In this document: one piece after another, positions 43,679 to 56,800 of the stretch
How positions within the stretch are numbered: the first letter of the stretch is position 1
Layout: every line of letters begins with the position of its first letter
NCBI GenBank assembly: GCA_025449115.1
Contig: JAHLKC010000077.1
Coordinates: forward strand, 1 to 64,000
DNA: 64,000 nt
From: Chytridium lagenaria
Taxonomy: Eukaryota > Chytridiomycota > Chytridiomycetes > Chytridiales > Chytridiaceae
Reading direction: 5' to 3'
Notes under the pieces: model-generated
What the model was told of the DNA's origin: nothing
Database searches by the model: none
The model's input: the letters and a program-made list of their open reading frames with translations, nothing else
Made by a program: the position numbers and the translations under genes

Positions 43679-44837
43679 CCTTTGCTCTTTATGGTTCTTT
43701 TGCTTATGTCGTGGTAGGAAGCATCAAAATAAAAAGATGTAGTCCTTTTAAAAGTTTTTTTGGTTGTTGACGTAATGGCTTACAGGGTATAGAGGTGGAA
43801 GGGGGAGAGGAGAAAGGAGGGTTGGTTGTCTGGTTGATGAAGGAATGAATGAATGAATGAATGAATAAGATTGTCAATTTCGATATGTAGTGAATTGTCA
43901 AGTTTAGCTAGAATGAAAATACGTCGTACAAATACCTTGAATGACATGGGACATGCATGGGTTTGTGTCCATGGATGAGGCATAGTACCTGTAACCTACC
44001 TATTAGTTCTTGGTCGGGTCTTAAAAATATAAAAAAGGGCTATTCCGCGAGTGTCTACGAGACGGAATGGATTACTGGAGTAAGGGAGCGGCGGAAAGCA
44101 AGTAAAGTGTTTTGGGTAGTCGAAGTTATCCCTCCTATATTCATCTTTCCAAAAAAAAAAAAAAAAACCAAAAAAAAAACTCCTCAACTCTGAGGGCGGT
44201 TTTAGCGAAAACGTAATACACAAAATCCCCTTGACATAATATCACCTGGGATTGTAAAAGGGTTAAAAAAAAAAAGGAAGTTGAAAGAAAAGAAGAAAAG
44301 AGAGGGATATGGATCCAAACAACGATCGGAGGTCCTATAACGGTTGGGTAAATAAAAAAATACATAAGCACATGTTGAACAAGAAAGAACTGAAAAGAAA
44401 GAGCTTATTTTTGGGCTTTGACTTTTTGACGGGGTTGGGGGGTGGGGGGGGGGCGAGAAATCTCGATGTAAAATACAAATGAACCTTGAAATTCAGTTAG
44501 CACACCAGTCAAGAGAAAGAAAAGAAAGGAAAAATAAAAAATGCATAATGCGAATAAAACGGTCAGAATAAACAAACACACAGACACGCACACACAACAC
44601 ACACATACAAAGAAGGGTTCAAAAGCGAACCGGGATATTTTGGAGGGGATCCGCATCCGATCGGTAGAATGCCATGTAGACAAAAAAACAAAAAAAAGTA
44701 GGTGGTGTGCCTTATAAGAAAAAGTTACAACGCAGAAAATTCCCTGCTTGGCGTAATAAAAAGTGTACATTCCAGTTTCTGTGATAGGTGAGGAGGGATG
44801 TGCCATATACAAATAATATATAAAAAAAAGCCTGGGG
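43679..44837. other. Intergenic with simple repeats
   Basis: Contains a (GAAT)n microsatellite (about 43843-43866), several A-runs and a G-run at 44430-44451. No gene recognised. Confidence 0.6.
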
Positions 44838-46166
44838 TTAGGCCCTGCTCGACATACGAAACGACATGGACCGGTGACCCACGGATGACGCCGAGCTGAA
44901 CGCTGAAAGCTTATCCGTCATCCCAATGTTTGCAACACGCGTGGAATCGGGTGAGCTAATGGAAGATGGTAGTGTGCTATAGCTTGACACAGACGAACAT
45001 CCATCCTCTGACGACGTTGAAATGGTTGACCTTGCCGAAAGGGGTGTTCCAGGCACCGAACGCAACGAGTGAGCATAGTCCGAAACATTTTGGTACTTTG
45101 CATAAGGAGCCACATTGGGATCGGCAAAGACGGTGGGCCGGAGAGCCTTGGGTTTCTTGATGTTCGGTGGGGGGATGGTCCAGATGCCGAGAGGCTTCGT
45201 GTCGGCATCAAAATTTGACGCTGTTGGCCGTGGTCGAGAAGGTCATCGGCGTCGGGGCCCTGGCATCTTTCGCGCAGAGGTCCACCTTCGTAAGGAAGCT
45301 GAGAGCAAATTCGCTTCACGGCCTCGTCGGGGTCCTCTGAGGGAATGCTAGAGATCCACCATTCGACAAAGGTTAAAGTCGGACTGGTTGAAGGGCTCTG
45401 AAGTCTGGCAGGCTATTATTAAGAAAGAGAAAGAGAAGATTAGATTGAGACAAGATTAGATTAAGATGCCGAATAATTCGGTAAAAAGGGCGTAAGTGGG
45501 AAGGAAGGGGTACTTGCCAGCATCCTTGACTAAGATACCGTGAATACGACGGACAGCTCCTGAGGAAGCCGCAGGGCTTGTCCTCCATCCCGCCGAAGAA
45601 GAGTCCAGTGTGAGTCGGTGGAGGTGATTTCGGACCTCGTCCGACCTCACCTTGCTAGAGACAAGCATTGAAGCAGGGCCTGTGGAAGACGAGGACGAGG
45701 AGGTAGGGGCAGGTCGAGGCTTTTGAGAAGAGGCGTAGAGGCTAGTGGTGGATGAGAAGGAAGATGCGGAAGAAGGTGGAAGAGAAAAGACACTTTCCGA
45801 GTAAGGGGAAGGGCGTGGGGCACCTCCACGGAGGTGGAGGAGATGGGATGGTTTGAGGGAGAGGTCGGATGAGCTGTGGGAAGCATGGAGAGTAGGTTGC
45901 TTTGCACTTGAAGAAGATGACGAGAGGGACGGGACCGCTTGGACGCCTAGAGACAAAAGCAGGCGAGGTGCTTGATGACAATGTGCTTGTACCTGTGGAG
46001 AGGGAGGACCGCGATTTCGGTGCAGAGGAGGACGCCAATCCCCCAGCAGCAGCAGCAGCAGTGGCAGCACCGGGAAGCTGTTTGAGAACTGCCTCCTTGC
46101 CTGTTGCTTGAAATGCTCGGGTCTCCGACCAGACGAAGAGGTGCGGGAGGGTCCAGAGGAGTGCAT
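44838..46166 (-). CDS. Serine-rich low-complexity protein, unidentified
   Basis: Starts MHSSGPSRTSSSGRR at 46166. It is dominated by Ser/Pro/Ala stretches, with two short ordered-looking segments: KVRSDEVRNHLHRLTLDSS (about 45600-45660) leading to GAVRRIHGILVKDAG, and, after an intron with a possible GC donor, TFVEWWISSIPSEDPDEAV (about 45320-45380). The last part (FADPNVAPYAKYQNVSDYAH and a Ser-rich end) closes at 44838. At least two frame changes are needed. No domain recognised; such composition suits a regulatory or scaffold protein. It is divergent from MTG1 (218 bp). Confidence 0.5.
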
Positions 46167-46384
46167 CTTGATGAGTGTTGGCTCTTTTATTTTTTTATAT
46201 TATTTTTTCAAAAAGTCAATGTAATTAATTATTACTTCTATAGGAAATAATTATAATTAACTATGTAAAATATTTATAATTATTAAATTCGATCTGTGTA
46301 ATAATGCAGATGGATGGCATAAGACAAATCTGACAAACCTCAAATATTTATTAATACCGTTTTGCATGCCAAAAAATACCAAAA

Positions 46385-47632
46385 ATGCGAACCTTCTTCA
46401 CAACCCATGCCGTCGCAAACTGGTTTCCAGGTCATCAAAGAGCCGCTCTCCGTCATCTCAACGAAGGTCTCCACAAGATTGACCTCGTCCTAGAAGTTCG
46501 GGATGCAAGGGTCCCTCTCTCAAGCGCATGGGATAAACATCAAGACGGCGGGTTGATGCATCGACACAGGATTGTAGTGCTCAATAAAGCAGACTTGGCA
46601 AATCATAACATGACGGCGGTATGTTCAGGCGTTTGTTTGTTTTTCATTTAGAGTAAGACTTGGATTTTGTTAGAAATATATAAAGACGATGGAGGGGAAT
46701 ATGGTGAGCGTTGCGGCAGTTAAACCGGATAGCGTAGGATCCATTATAGCGTTAGCAAAAGGTAGTAAAACCCCTCCATTGATGAATTCTCTTGACATCT
46801 TCTGCCCAGACGTTATTTCCAAAGATCCGTCTAAATACCCATACCTGAACGCAGTCGTCGTTGGTCTCCCAAACGTCGGGAAATCCTCCTTAATCAACGC
46901 TCTTAGATACAACGGAACTCGCAGAGGTAAGTTGTTTTTTTGAAGGCTCCAATTTCTTTTTGTTTGACGCTAAATAGCATCAACATTGTCTGTCGCACCA
47001 CATGCGGGGGTGACGAGGACGATTCAAACGAGAATAAAGGTTTGCGACGACCCGCCTATTTATGTTGTGGATACCCCGGGAATTTTGGCGGCACAGATAC
47101 GGAATCCTTTGCAAGCTTTGAGGATTGCTTTAATAGGTGAGAGAAAGGGTTTGAGAGATTTATGACTTTATTTGGGATGTCAGAGGTCTGTATAGGAACT
47201 GATGGTCACCTTCATTTTCTTTTTTAGGAGCTACGAGGGACAGTTTATTGGATGAAACACATTTAGCGGATTACCTATTATTCCGGCTAAATCAAAACAA
47301 GAACGCGCAAAAAAAGTACCGTCGATTTTATTACCCACAGCTAACCTTCTCCAAGATATTCTGCTGTTCTGAACCTCCCCACCCCAGTTGAAACCTTAGA
47401 TCAACTCGTGCAACATATGATTATGGAGGGTCAGAAGACTGTGAATGGAAACCATGACGTAGCGGCGTGTTGTTGGAGTTTTGTTAGAATGTTCAGAAAG
47501 GGGGCTTTTGGGCCTCTGACGTTGGATGATTTGACGGATAAAGGCGTTGAGCGGTGGGAGGAGGTCATGAGGATGAGTGCAGAGGAGGCAGGGAAGGTGA
47601 AGGTGGAGGGTTTGAGAGGATGTGTGACGTAA
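46385..47632 (+). CDS. MTG1: Mitochondrial ribosome-associated GTPase 1 (MTG1)
   Basis: A circularly permuted GTPase of the YlqF/MTG1 family, needed for assembly of the large mitochondrial ribosomal subunit. The N-terminus NWFPGHQRAALRHL is characteristic. Motif order is permuted: G4 VVLNKADLA (about 46582) comes first, then G1 GLPNVGKSSLIN (46865-46900) and G3 VVDTPGILA (about 47065). Exons 46385-46618, 46674-46926, 46978-47136 and from 47228 have consistent phases. The last exon (ETHLADYLLFRLNQN, then HDVAACCWSFVRMFRKGAFG) has two probable single-base errors near 47312 and 47370. The product is about 320 residues, as expected. It is likely directed to mitochondria. Confidence 0.92.
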
Positions 47633-47945
47633 AAAAGAAATACGTATTATCGTGTGGAGTATCTCGTCGCGTTTCTTTTAGGGGATGTGGGGATGTGTAT
47701 ATTAAACACGCGACTTAGAAATAACTAGAAATATTATTATTGTTAGAAGGGTAATAGCCAAACACCCAGTCATGGACTTTGAGGGCCTCATCTGCTCTCT
47801 GCGCCTATGAAGTTTGGACGGACGCGGGATGTTTTCCAACCACATCATCCAAAATCACTCAGTAATGTGTCTCCTTCCAAAGTCACCACCAAAAAAAAAA
47901 TCAACAAATCTTTGTGCAAGTTTTCTTCCACAAAAAAAATCCATC
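47633..47945. other. Intergenic, MTG1 to tyrosyl-tRNA synthetase
   Basis: 313 bp between genes in the same direction; promoter of the synthetase gene by position. No other feature recognised. Confidence 0.6.
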
Positions 47946-49208
47946 ATGGCATCTGTTGATGAAAAGTAACTCTTAACCATCCATCACCCCACATCTAACC
48001 ACCCTTCCCCCAGATTCACCTTGATCACCCGCAACCTCCAAGAATACCTCGGTGGCGATGAAGTTAAAAAGATCCTCGCAGAACGAGACCTCAAAGTCTA
48101 CTGGGGTACCGCAACCACCGGCAAACCCCACATTGGTTACTTTGTGCCCATGACCAAGATTGCTGATTTCCTTCAAGCCGGATGCGAGGTACGTTTTATT
48201 TTTCAACAAATTGGTTTTTGTTTTTTTGTTTTTAATAAACGAAAAAAAAAAAAACAAAACAAAAACGTTGTAGGTCACGATTCTGTTTGCCGATTTGCAT
48301 GCATACCTTGATAACATGAAGGCTCCTTGGGAGTTACTCAAACACCGTACGAAATACTACGAAGCCGCTATCAAAGCCATGTTGGAATCCATCGGTGTCC
48401 CTATTGATAAACTTAAATTCGTTGTGGGGACCGAGTACCAACTTTCCCGGGAATACACGTTAGACGTGTACCGTCTCCTCGCCATGACGACGAGCATGAT
48501 GCCAAGAAGGCTGGTGCGGAAGTAGTGAAACAGGTGGAATCTCCTCTCATGTCTGGTCTCGTCTATCCATTATTGCAAGCACTTGATGAGGAATACTTGA
48601 AAGTTGATGCACAGTTTGGGGGGGTGGATCAGAGAAAGATTTTCACGTTTGCGGAAAAGTACATGCCGGTGTTGGGGTACAAGAAACGGTCGCATTTGAT
48701 GAATGTGATGCTTGGGGGGTTGAGTGGAGCAAAGATGAGTTCGTCGGAACCGGATTCCAAGATTGATTTGTTGGATGACGCGAAGGCCATTGAGAAGAAA
48801 TTGAAAAAGGCCTTCTGTGAGGAAGGCAATGTGGAGGATAACCCCATCCTGTCGTTCCTTCGTTACGTCATCTTCCCCATCTTGTCGCTGAAATCCAATG
48901 GAGGCCCTACGACGTTTGTGATCAAGAGGCCGGAAAAGTTTGGCGGGGATATCGTGTTCAACTCTTTTGAAGAGGTTTATGAGGCGTTCAAGGAGAAGAA
49001 ACTGCATCCAATGGATTTGAAGCTTGGTGCTACTGGCGCTATAAACGATCTCCTCACCCCCATCAGGGAGAAATTCCAGGACGCTGCATTGCAAGAATTG
49101 ACCCTCCTCGCCTACCCACCTCCGGTTGAAGCCGTTAAGGTTAAAAAGGAGAAGAAGAAGGGAAACAAGGAGAATGCAAAGCCTGCACCTGCTCCTGTGG
49201 CCAATTAA
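47946..49208 (+). CDS. TYS1: Cytosolic tyrosyl-tRNA synthetase
   Basis: Charges tRNA-Tyr in the cytosol. Class I synthetase motifs are present: the HIGH-type signature [20 protein letters not shown] (split by an intron after it), the eukaryotic/archaeal block [20 protein letters not shown], and [17 protein letters not shown] (KMSKS loop). Exons are 47946-47965, 48014-48188 and 48274-49208. A single base appears to be missing near 48489: upstream the frame ends [10 protein letters not shown] and downstream it resumes with [20 protein letters not shown], so the full exon spans the break. There is no EMAP-II-like C-terminal domain, as in fungi; a Lys-rich tail ends the protein. Confidence 0.95.
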
Positions 49209-49320
49209 ACCCTACCTCACCTACTATTACCCACTACGTGTCTCATATTTTAAATAAACACCACCAAAAGCATCACTGGTATATATAAAAGTCTTCTATT
49301 CGTTCTTTTTTAAAAAATTT

Positions 49321-52263
49321 CTATCCGTGTACATGATTCAGTCGACCGCTGTTTCCAGAGAATATCTCGTATTTTTGTATCCTGCTCCAATCGGTTCGTG
49401 TCATGAGGAATGGTTGAAGAAGCTGTAGTTCAATCCGTGCAAGGTATCCTTCCGATAATACCGTATGCAGGTTCTCTGGTTTAACAATAAACAAATTCCC
49501 CAATTCCCTCAACATCTCAAAACGTTCCGTGACAGGTCGTTGTTTAAAAGATGCCATAGCTTCATAGTATTTCGCGAGATCCCTTTTTTACCAGAAAAAA
49601 AAATGTCAGCTTCAAAAAAACAGAAGAAGTAAGTTTACTTTGTGAGCGTTACTCCTCCGCTATAAGAATAACTAAACTTCTTAATATGTTCCAACAGAAT
49701 GCTAAAATAAAGAGTTCAGCTTATCACAAAACTCTCAAAAAGTTACCCATGGAACGCAAACCCAATATCACACAAAAACACCTCCAAATTCTCCGAATCC
49801 AATGCCTCATGAGAGTTCTCACAAATCCGTCGAACAAAATCACAGCACAGTTGACAAGGTTGTGTAGCGACAACATTGATCTCAAATGTCTCGTCTTTTG
49901 GCTTAAATTCAAGCTTTTTTTGTTTGGAGAGGAGATTGGAAAGCCAGGATAGGATCACTATAAACAGCCGGTTTAGGAACAGAAGGATTGGAGAGTATAC
50001 ATACCGTCGACTTGTTTTTGGAGGAGATGGTTGAGGATGTCTTCAATAGAGGACATGAATTCGTTTTTGATGATGATGGCTTCGCGGTGAGCACTTGGGG
50101 AAGATGATACAGCAGGGATCTATCATTATCAGCCTCTACAATTGCTTACAAGTACTTACGACACAAGTCTGGAAATGTAGCTGAATGAGCTGCAACACTT
50201 CACTCGTGATTGATACAAATCGTAAAGAATTCGTAATCTCCGGTTCACCCTTCAAATCAACCGCCAAAGTATCCTCTGCAGCACTTTTAAATCGTAATAA
50301 GTTAGATGAAAAAAATATGGTTGGACTCACATCTCCACCGCCACAAGGATATAATGCAACCCTGCAACATCCACAAAAACCTTAAACAACGCCCCGGCAT
50401 TCTTTGCATGGATCCCCTGTTTACTCAACTCCTTACACCGTCTCGCGCTCTCCAAATGCATCTTGATTAATTCCACAATCACCTTCACCGTCATCACAGA
50501 CGACTCGTCATCGGGTTTAGGTGAAACAGGGGCCGCCTTATCTAATCCAACTATCGTAAGAAGATTCCCAACAGCTGGACTTGCGGGTTGTTTAGACTTG
50601 TTCTTTTTGTTTTTGCGGGAAGTCTATAGTGGATTTTAGAGTGCAAGTTGAGAGGCAAATGGGTCTTTTACCACGTAGGCTGTGAATGGGGCGATGACGG
50701 TTTGGAGACGTTGAAGAAGGCAAGTTCGTCCGTGTTGATGTAGCGGTCTCCCTCTGTGTATGGTACAAAGAGGTCGTCAAAGTAACGTTCTAGTGTGGCG
50801 GATAACGTGTACTCTGTTTCGACGCCAGCTAGTAACGTCTCTCCTTGCTTTTTCAAATCGTTTGTGAGGGCGAGGGTGGATGAATGAATTGATGCGAGGG
50901 TTCGAAGGTAAAGTAATGGGGACACCTCTCCAGCTTTTGTGAGAAGGATTTCGAGATAGTTTTGAATCTAATGGCGTTAAGTATTTGGTATGTTGATAAA
51001 CACGAACCAGTTGTGCAAATATTCTTTGAATGAAAGTTTTTAAAACGGATACGCTATTCGGGAACACGGCCGATATTGTTGACCACTCCTTTGCAAATGA
51101 CTGTCGAACATCGTCATATAATTTACGAAGCCCAATCATATCCACGTCGTCACTACAAATTAATCGAAATCAATATCAATGACGAACTTATTATCCAATT
51201 CATTTTCGAATAACATGGCTCTGTTTATAAAAAATTCGTGCTGGTTCACGTAGGCTTGTACGCAGGAATTTCCGCCGTTCAACTCGAAGAGGAATTTCGC
51301 GCAAAACTATACAAAATTCAATTGCCATCGGGGGTGGGGGGTTCCTTTACATTCATCTTTGCTTTGTCATTTTCTTTGTAGGCAGTGTCGAAACGCGATA
51401 ATATTTCTTGTTCAAGCTCTTCGCAATACTTCTCTATATTTTCCCGAGCCTGATATAGTTAATTAAAATGTCAAAGGCAATCCGCTTACTTCCTCAGTTC
51501 CGGGAGCATCAAGCTCTTTAGCGAGCGCTGCCAATCTTCGTGCAATGACAGCCGACTATTTCGGCTGCATCAGATATAGGCAATGACGGAACAATAAAAT
51601 CACCTTTAATTCCGCGTCGCTTCCGGACTTTCTGTATTCTTCTAATCGGAAATGCCCATCATCCTTATTAAAATCCAAAAAGTATTGAATTAAATCTCTT
51701 GCTTCGACAGCGCGTGTTCTCTGCTTATCTATAGTCTCAAGCTGCTCGCCTTCAATCATTAGCAAAGTCGACACATTCTGTTGTTACCAATTCTAATAGC
51801 AGTTTTTCCAACCATTCCAAGGTGAGATTCTAACGCTTGAAAAGCAGACTTGAATCCTAAAAATACCATGAGTCCAACGCGTACAATCATCGTCCACCTC
51901 GATCGCGGATTGCAGCTCCGCCAACTTCTTCTTTCTTGCAACTTCAGAAGCCTTTGCCGCATCATCCAGATCGTCAATCTTGTTCTGGACTTTTCTTCTT
52001 AGCCGAAGAAGTTCATCCAGCGAGCCTTCAACGTTCTGATCAGGGGTTTAGGGTCGAATCCCACTTCTGTTGCTGTTTTGGTAATAGTTAGCCAGAAAAA
52101 GGCGTTTAATAAAGTGTTTTCGTACTTGGAATACTCTGCTTTCGAACAGCGGGGGCAGCCTTCTTTGCACATTGTTCAATGTATTCCTTTGCTGAAAAGT
52201 TGCCCTGATGATGGTAAGCATGAAATGAGCATTGCCACCGTCTCGAACCTTGAAGTTCTCCAT
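49321..52263 (-). CDS. SEC10: Exocyst complex subunit Sec10 (EXOC5)
   Basis: Sec10 is a core subunit of the octameric exocyst that tethers secretory vesicles to the plasma membrane. Read on the minus strand it starts with a 15-nt exon (MENFK, 52249-52263), then GNFSAKEYIEQC, GFDPKPLIRT and SLDELLRLRRKVQNKIDDLD (about 51960-52020). GEQLETIDKQRTRAVEARDLIQYFLDF (in two parts, 51660-51760) is the most diagnostic block. Later come GLRKLYDDVRQSFAKEW, LSATLERYFDDLFVPYTEGD, KKLEFKPKDETFEINVVATQ, HIKKFSYSYSGGVTLTK and DLAKYYEAM, ending at 49321. About a dozen short introns; a T appears to be missing near 52003. It faces the synthetase gene tail to tail (112 bp). Confidence 0.9.
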
Positions 52264-52373
52264 CCAATGTTGGGGGATCTCGAATTGTCACTCCAAGAAT
52301 ATTTTTTTTCTTTCTTGACTTTAGCTAAACGCATTCAACCCCATCCCATCCATTTTGCGGATAACAAGCGACA
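52264..52373. promoter_or_regulatory. Shared promoter of SEC10 and NOP12
   Basis: Only 110 bp separate the two divergent start codons, so both promoters and 5' UTRs must lie here or inside the genes. No clear TATA box was seen. Confidence 0.5.
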
Positions 52374-53736
52374 ATGTTCAACTTTATCACCGACAGCGAT
52401 GCTATTGATAATGATCTCAGCAAGGTGTTTGCGGAGTCGAAGCGGAAGGAGATCGTGAAGCCGATGACAAGCTCGACAGGTTGCGAGTTTAAGAATGTCA
52501 ACTTGAGGCTCACGTCATTTTAGAGGCGGATGAGGCAAAGGAGGATGCCATGCAAGGAATTGAAATGGAAGAAGAGCCAAAGGATGAGGAATTGAATGAT
52601 TCGGAAAAGGCGGAAAGGACTATATTTATTGGAAACTTGCCATTATCCGTCGCAGAAAAGGTACGATCGTGAATATGCGCCAAGAAGCCTTAATTTTTTT
52701 AAATGAATAGAAACCTGTGCTGAAGGAGCTTAAGAAACTTCTACTTGAACATGGAAAACTAGAGAGCATAAGGTTTCGGTCAATAGTGAGGTCATCGATT
52801 GTTGACGTGTCCTGACTGTATAAAAGGCTTTTGCGAATCCTATTCCAAAGCGTGCAGCGTTCATCACCAAAAAGTTTCACCCGCAAAGAGATAGCATGAA
52901 TGCATACGCCGTTTTTGTCGAAAAGGTATAAAAGTATCACGTTGGATTTTTGAGCTTATGTCGTTAAAGGAATCTGTGCAAAAAGCTTTGGTGTTAAACG
53001 GGACGGTTTTTGAGGGAAAGCATCTTCGTGTGGATTCTGTTGCAGCGGTAAACTAGCTAGTGGATTCATCTTGTTAATTCTTTAGAAAAAACCATTGCAT
53101 CGTCTGACGTGAAGCGCTCAATTTTCATTGGAAACCTTCGGTTTGATATCTCTGATGAAGCTTTGTGGGAATTCTTTGGCAAGGTTGGGGATATAGGTGA
53201 GATTCCTCGAAGGATTGGTTTTTTTGCTAAAATGTTCAAGAAAACGTTCGTGTTGTTCGCGACAAGTATTATTTCATAGCTTATGTTCAGATATTTATCG
53301 ATTCTAGATTTACAAATGTGGGTAAAGGTTTCGCGTACGTGCAGTTTAAGGAGAGAGAGAGTGTTTCGTTGGCATTAGAACTCCACGAATCCGAGATTGC
53401 GGGGAGAAAGATGCGCATTCGACGATGCGCAAAGCCGACCACTTTAGTTAAGCTTGAAGGGCAGCGTTCGAAAGTGTAAGCCCGCCCATTATGGCATCGA
53501 TCATTGCATTGACACTTTATCCCATTTGTAGGGCGAGTAAGGTTAGGAAGACCAAGTCGGGCGGTGTATCCAAATCCAAACCTAAATCAAAAGGAAAGTC
53601 GGGTGGTGGTGGAGGGAGTGGTGCAGCAAAAAAGCCACGGACAAAGCCTAGGGCTTCATCATCATCATCATCATCGTCATCACCAGCAGCGTCGTCGAAA
53701 TCAAAGAGCCACAAGGCCGGTAAAACAAAGAAATAA
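52374..53736 (+). CDS. NOP12: Nucleolar RNA-binding protein Nop12/RBM34
   Basis: A two-RRM nucleolar protein acting in large-subunit rRNA maturation. The acidic N-terminus (MFNFITDSDAIDNDLSKVF) has one or two frame changes near 52440-52500. RRM1 begins ERTIFIGNLPLSVAEK and ends with GTVFEGKHLRVDSVA; the linker ESIRFRSI-AFANPIPKRAAF is typical of this family. RRM2 has RNP2 RSIFIGNLRFDISDEALWEF and RNP1 KGFAYVQF (about 53320-53345). A Lys/Ser/Gly-rich basic tail closes at 53736 and includes a Ser run coded by a CAT repeat (53655-53680). Several short introns (for example 52661-52711, with acceptor ATAG). Confidence 0.88.
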
Positions 53737-53899
53737 TAAATAACGGAAGATGTAAGAAAAGACAAACAAAACAAAAACATTTTTCTGGGACAAATTTTGA
53801 GCGGGGTTGACAAGGAAATAACAACAACGTAACCCAACAAGCCCAGACGCAACACCATCACAACAACCACACCAAACACAACAGCAAGCGACAAGGACC

Positions 53900-56800
53900 A
53901 TGGCGGAGCGCGTTCGCCCATATCAAGGCGTTAGCGACGCATTAGCACAGGCGCAATTTGCAGAGAGGAAGTGGGTATGGGTTGCTGACAAGGAGGAGGG
54001 CTTTCTTGCTGGATGGATTACCAAGGAGGAAGGGGACAAGGTCACCGTTCAGTTCTCAAACAACACTGTAAGTGATGGGCTCACAAAGACAAAATCACTA
54101 GTAGCCGTGCTAAACTGGAGTATTCTTCATGTAGTCAAAGACCCTGCACATCAATGACACGGAGAAGATGAACCCTCCTAAATTCGACAAGGTTGAGGAC
54201 ATGGCTGATCTCACCTACCTCAACGAAGCGTCTGTGATCCACAATCTTCGGTTGAGATACTTGTCCAACTTGTCTACGTAAGCTTCATATTCCACGGTGC
54301 GTTTTAACGTTTCTGCAAAGACCTACTCTGGGCTCTTTTTGGTGACCGTGAACCCCTACAAACGGTTACCCATCTACACGGATGAAGTTGTGAAGGCCTA
54401 TAGGAACAAAAAGAGAAATGAAATGGCTCCAGTAGGTCTACGTGGAGCAATTTATTTCTAAAGTTCATAGCACATTTATGCAATCGCTGATGCAGCATAT
54501 CACGATATGCTTCAAGATAAGGAGAACCAGTCTATTCTTATCACGTAAGTTTTTCTGCTTGCTTCTTGTACCGCTAGGTTTTAATTACTTTTATAAGCGG
54601 TGAATCAGGTGCTGGAAAGACTGAGAACACCAAAAAGGTCATCCAGTACTTGGCCTCCGTCGCCACTTCTGCAGAGAAGGGCAAGCTAGGAACATTGGAA
54701 CAGCAAATCTTGCAGGCTAACCCTATTCTTGAATCTTTCGGAAACGCTCAAACCATCCGCAACAACAACTCTTCTCGATTCGTACGTTTCCTGTCTCTAT
54801 GCCACTGACGTGAATTTTAGGGTAAATTTATTCGCCTCGAGTTCAACCCGTCTGGCCAGATTTGCGGTGCAAACATTGAACGTTATCTTTTGGAGAAATC
54901 GAGAGTGACTCATCAGACGTCAAAGGAGAGGAACTACCACATTTTCTACCAACTTCTTCGTGGAGCCTCTCCAGAATTGAAGGGTAAATGTTTCTATTGG
55001 ATAAAGTCTTATTTCATGTAGCCAAGCTACTATTGGATGGTACGCTGAACGACTATAACTTCACCAAGAACTCGAAAAAAGACATTGAGGGTGTTGACGA
55101 TGCGGCAGACTTCCGGTTGCTTCAGGTTCTCAACATCTTAAAGACGTAACCTAACAGATATTCTAGGATTCTTTCAATATCATGAAGCTTTCCAGTGATG
55201 AGCAAAACGAGCTGTACAAGATCATTGCTGCCGTTTTGCATTTAGGTAACATCCAAGTCTCTGGTGATCGCGACGACCAAGCCCACTTAACGGAGGTCGG
55301 TCAATCTGTTTGCGAAAAAGTCTGCCACGTTCTCGGTATTCCCGTCGCCGAATTCGTCAAGGGTTTGTTGAAACCTAAAATTAAGGCTGGAAGAGATTGG
55401 GTGACCCAGTCCCGCAATGTTGAGCAAGTTCAGTACTCTGTTGAGGCTCTTTCGAGGACGCTATATGAGCGAATGTTTGGTAGGCTCGTGGATAGAATTA
55501 ATGAGACTCTTTATGTGCCAAGCTCCAAGTCGGCTTTTATTGGTGTGCTGGATATTGCTGGATTTGAGATCTTTGACGTGAGTAACTAAGATGAAGCAAT
55601 AGATTAAACCATATCCACAGAAAAACAGTTTTGAGCAGCTTTGCATCAACTACACCAACGAAAAGCTTCAGCAATTCTTCAACCACCATATGTTCATTAT
55701 TGAGCAGGAGGAATACAGAAAGGAGGGCATTGAGTGGAAGTTTATCGATTTTGGGTTGGACCTTCAACCCACCATCGAGCTTATCGAAAAGACTTCGGTA
55801 AATAACGCCGCTTTTTGCATACTAATTTAGCATTTTAGCCCATTGGTATTCTCTCCTGTCTTGATGAAGAATGTGTGATGCCCAAGGCCAACGATAAAAC
55901 CTTCATTGATAAATTGAACGGACTTTGGAAAGGAAAGTCCTCCAAGTACGAAGTCCCCGTTTCAACACTGGTTTTATGATCGAGCACTATGCCGGCAAAG
56001 TTGAATACGACACAACTGGCTGGCTCGACAAGAACAAAGACCCTCTCAACGAAAACATTACACGTCTTCTCGCCTACTCCACCGAGAAATCTGTCGCAAA
56101 CCTATTCGCCGATTACTCTGGTGAACAAGAAGATTTGGGTGCTAAAGGTCGTGGAATTACCAAGAAGGGTGCTTTCAGAACCGTTGCGCAACGCCACAAG
56201 GAGCAGCTAAATTCTCTAATGGCTCAGCTCTACTCCACCGAGCCCCACTTTGTGCGTTGTATCATCCCCAACGAGGAGAAAAAGGCTGGAAAGTTTCAAG
56301 TAAACCAGGTTCTTGAGCAACTTCGATGCAATGGTGTCCTTGAGGGCATTCGTATCTGTCGCGCTGGGTTCCCCAACAGATTGACATTCATGGATTTCCG
56401 TCAACGATATGAGGTTCTGGCTCCTGGGGTTATTCCAAAAGGCTTCATGGATGGTCGAAGCGGCGCTCAACTCTTACTTGAGAGCTTGACCTTGGACAAA
56501 AACCAGTACCGTGTTGGAACCAGCAAAGTGTTCTTCCGCTCTGGTGTAGTGAGTATTACAATATCACTATTATCTACTTGCCAAACTAACCCTATTTTCT
56601 TATAGCTTGCCCAACTTGAAGAGCTTCGTGACGTCAAGCTCGCCAAGATTGTCGTCAAAATTCAGGCGATCGCCCGAGGATACCTCGCCCGAAAGCAATA
56701 CAAGAAAAAGCTTGACCAATTCCGCGCTATTCGTATCATCCAACGCAACGCTAGAATCTACGTCACCCTCCGAGAATGGAGTTGGTGGAAGCTCTACACC

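Noticed and set aside
43843..43866. (GAAT)n repeat as a heat-shock element cluster
   Set aside because: The heat-shock factor needs alternating inverted nGAAn units; this is a direct repeat only.
53517..53921. Minus-strand open frame with Asp run opposite the NOP12 tail
   Set aside because: The Asp run is the antisense of the Ser/CAT repeat in NOP12; not a gene.
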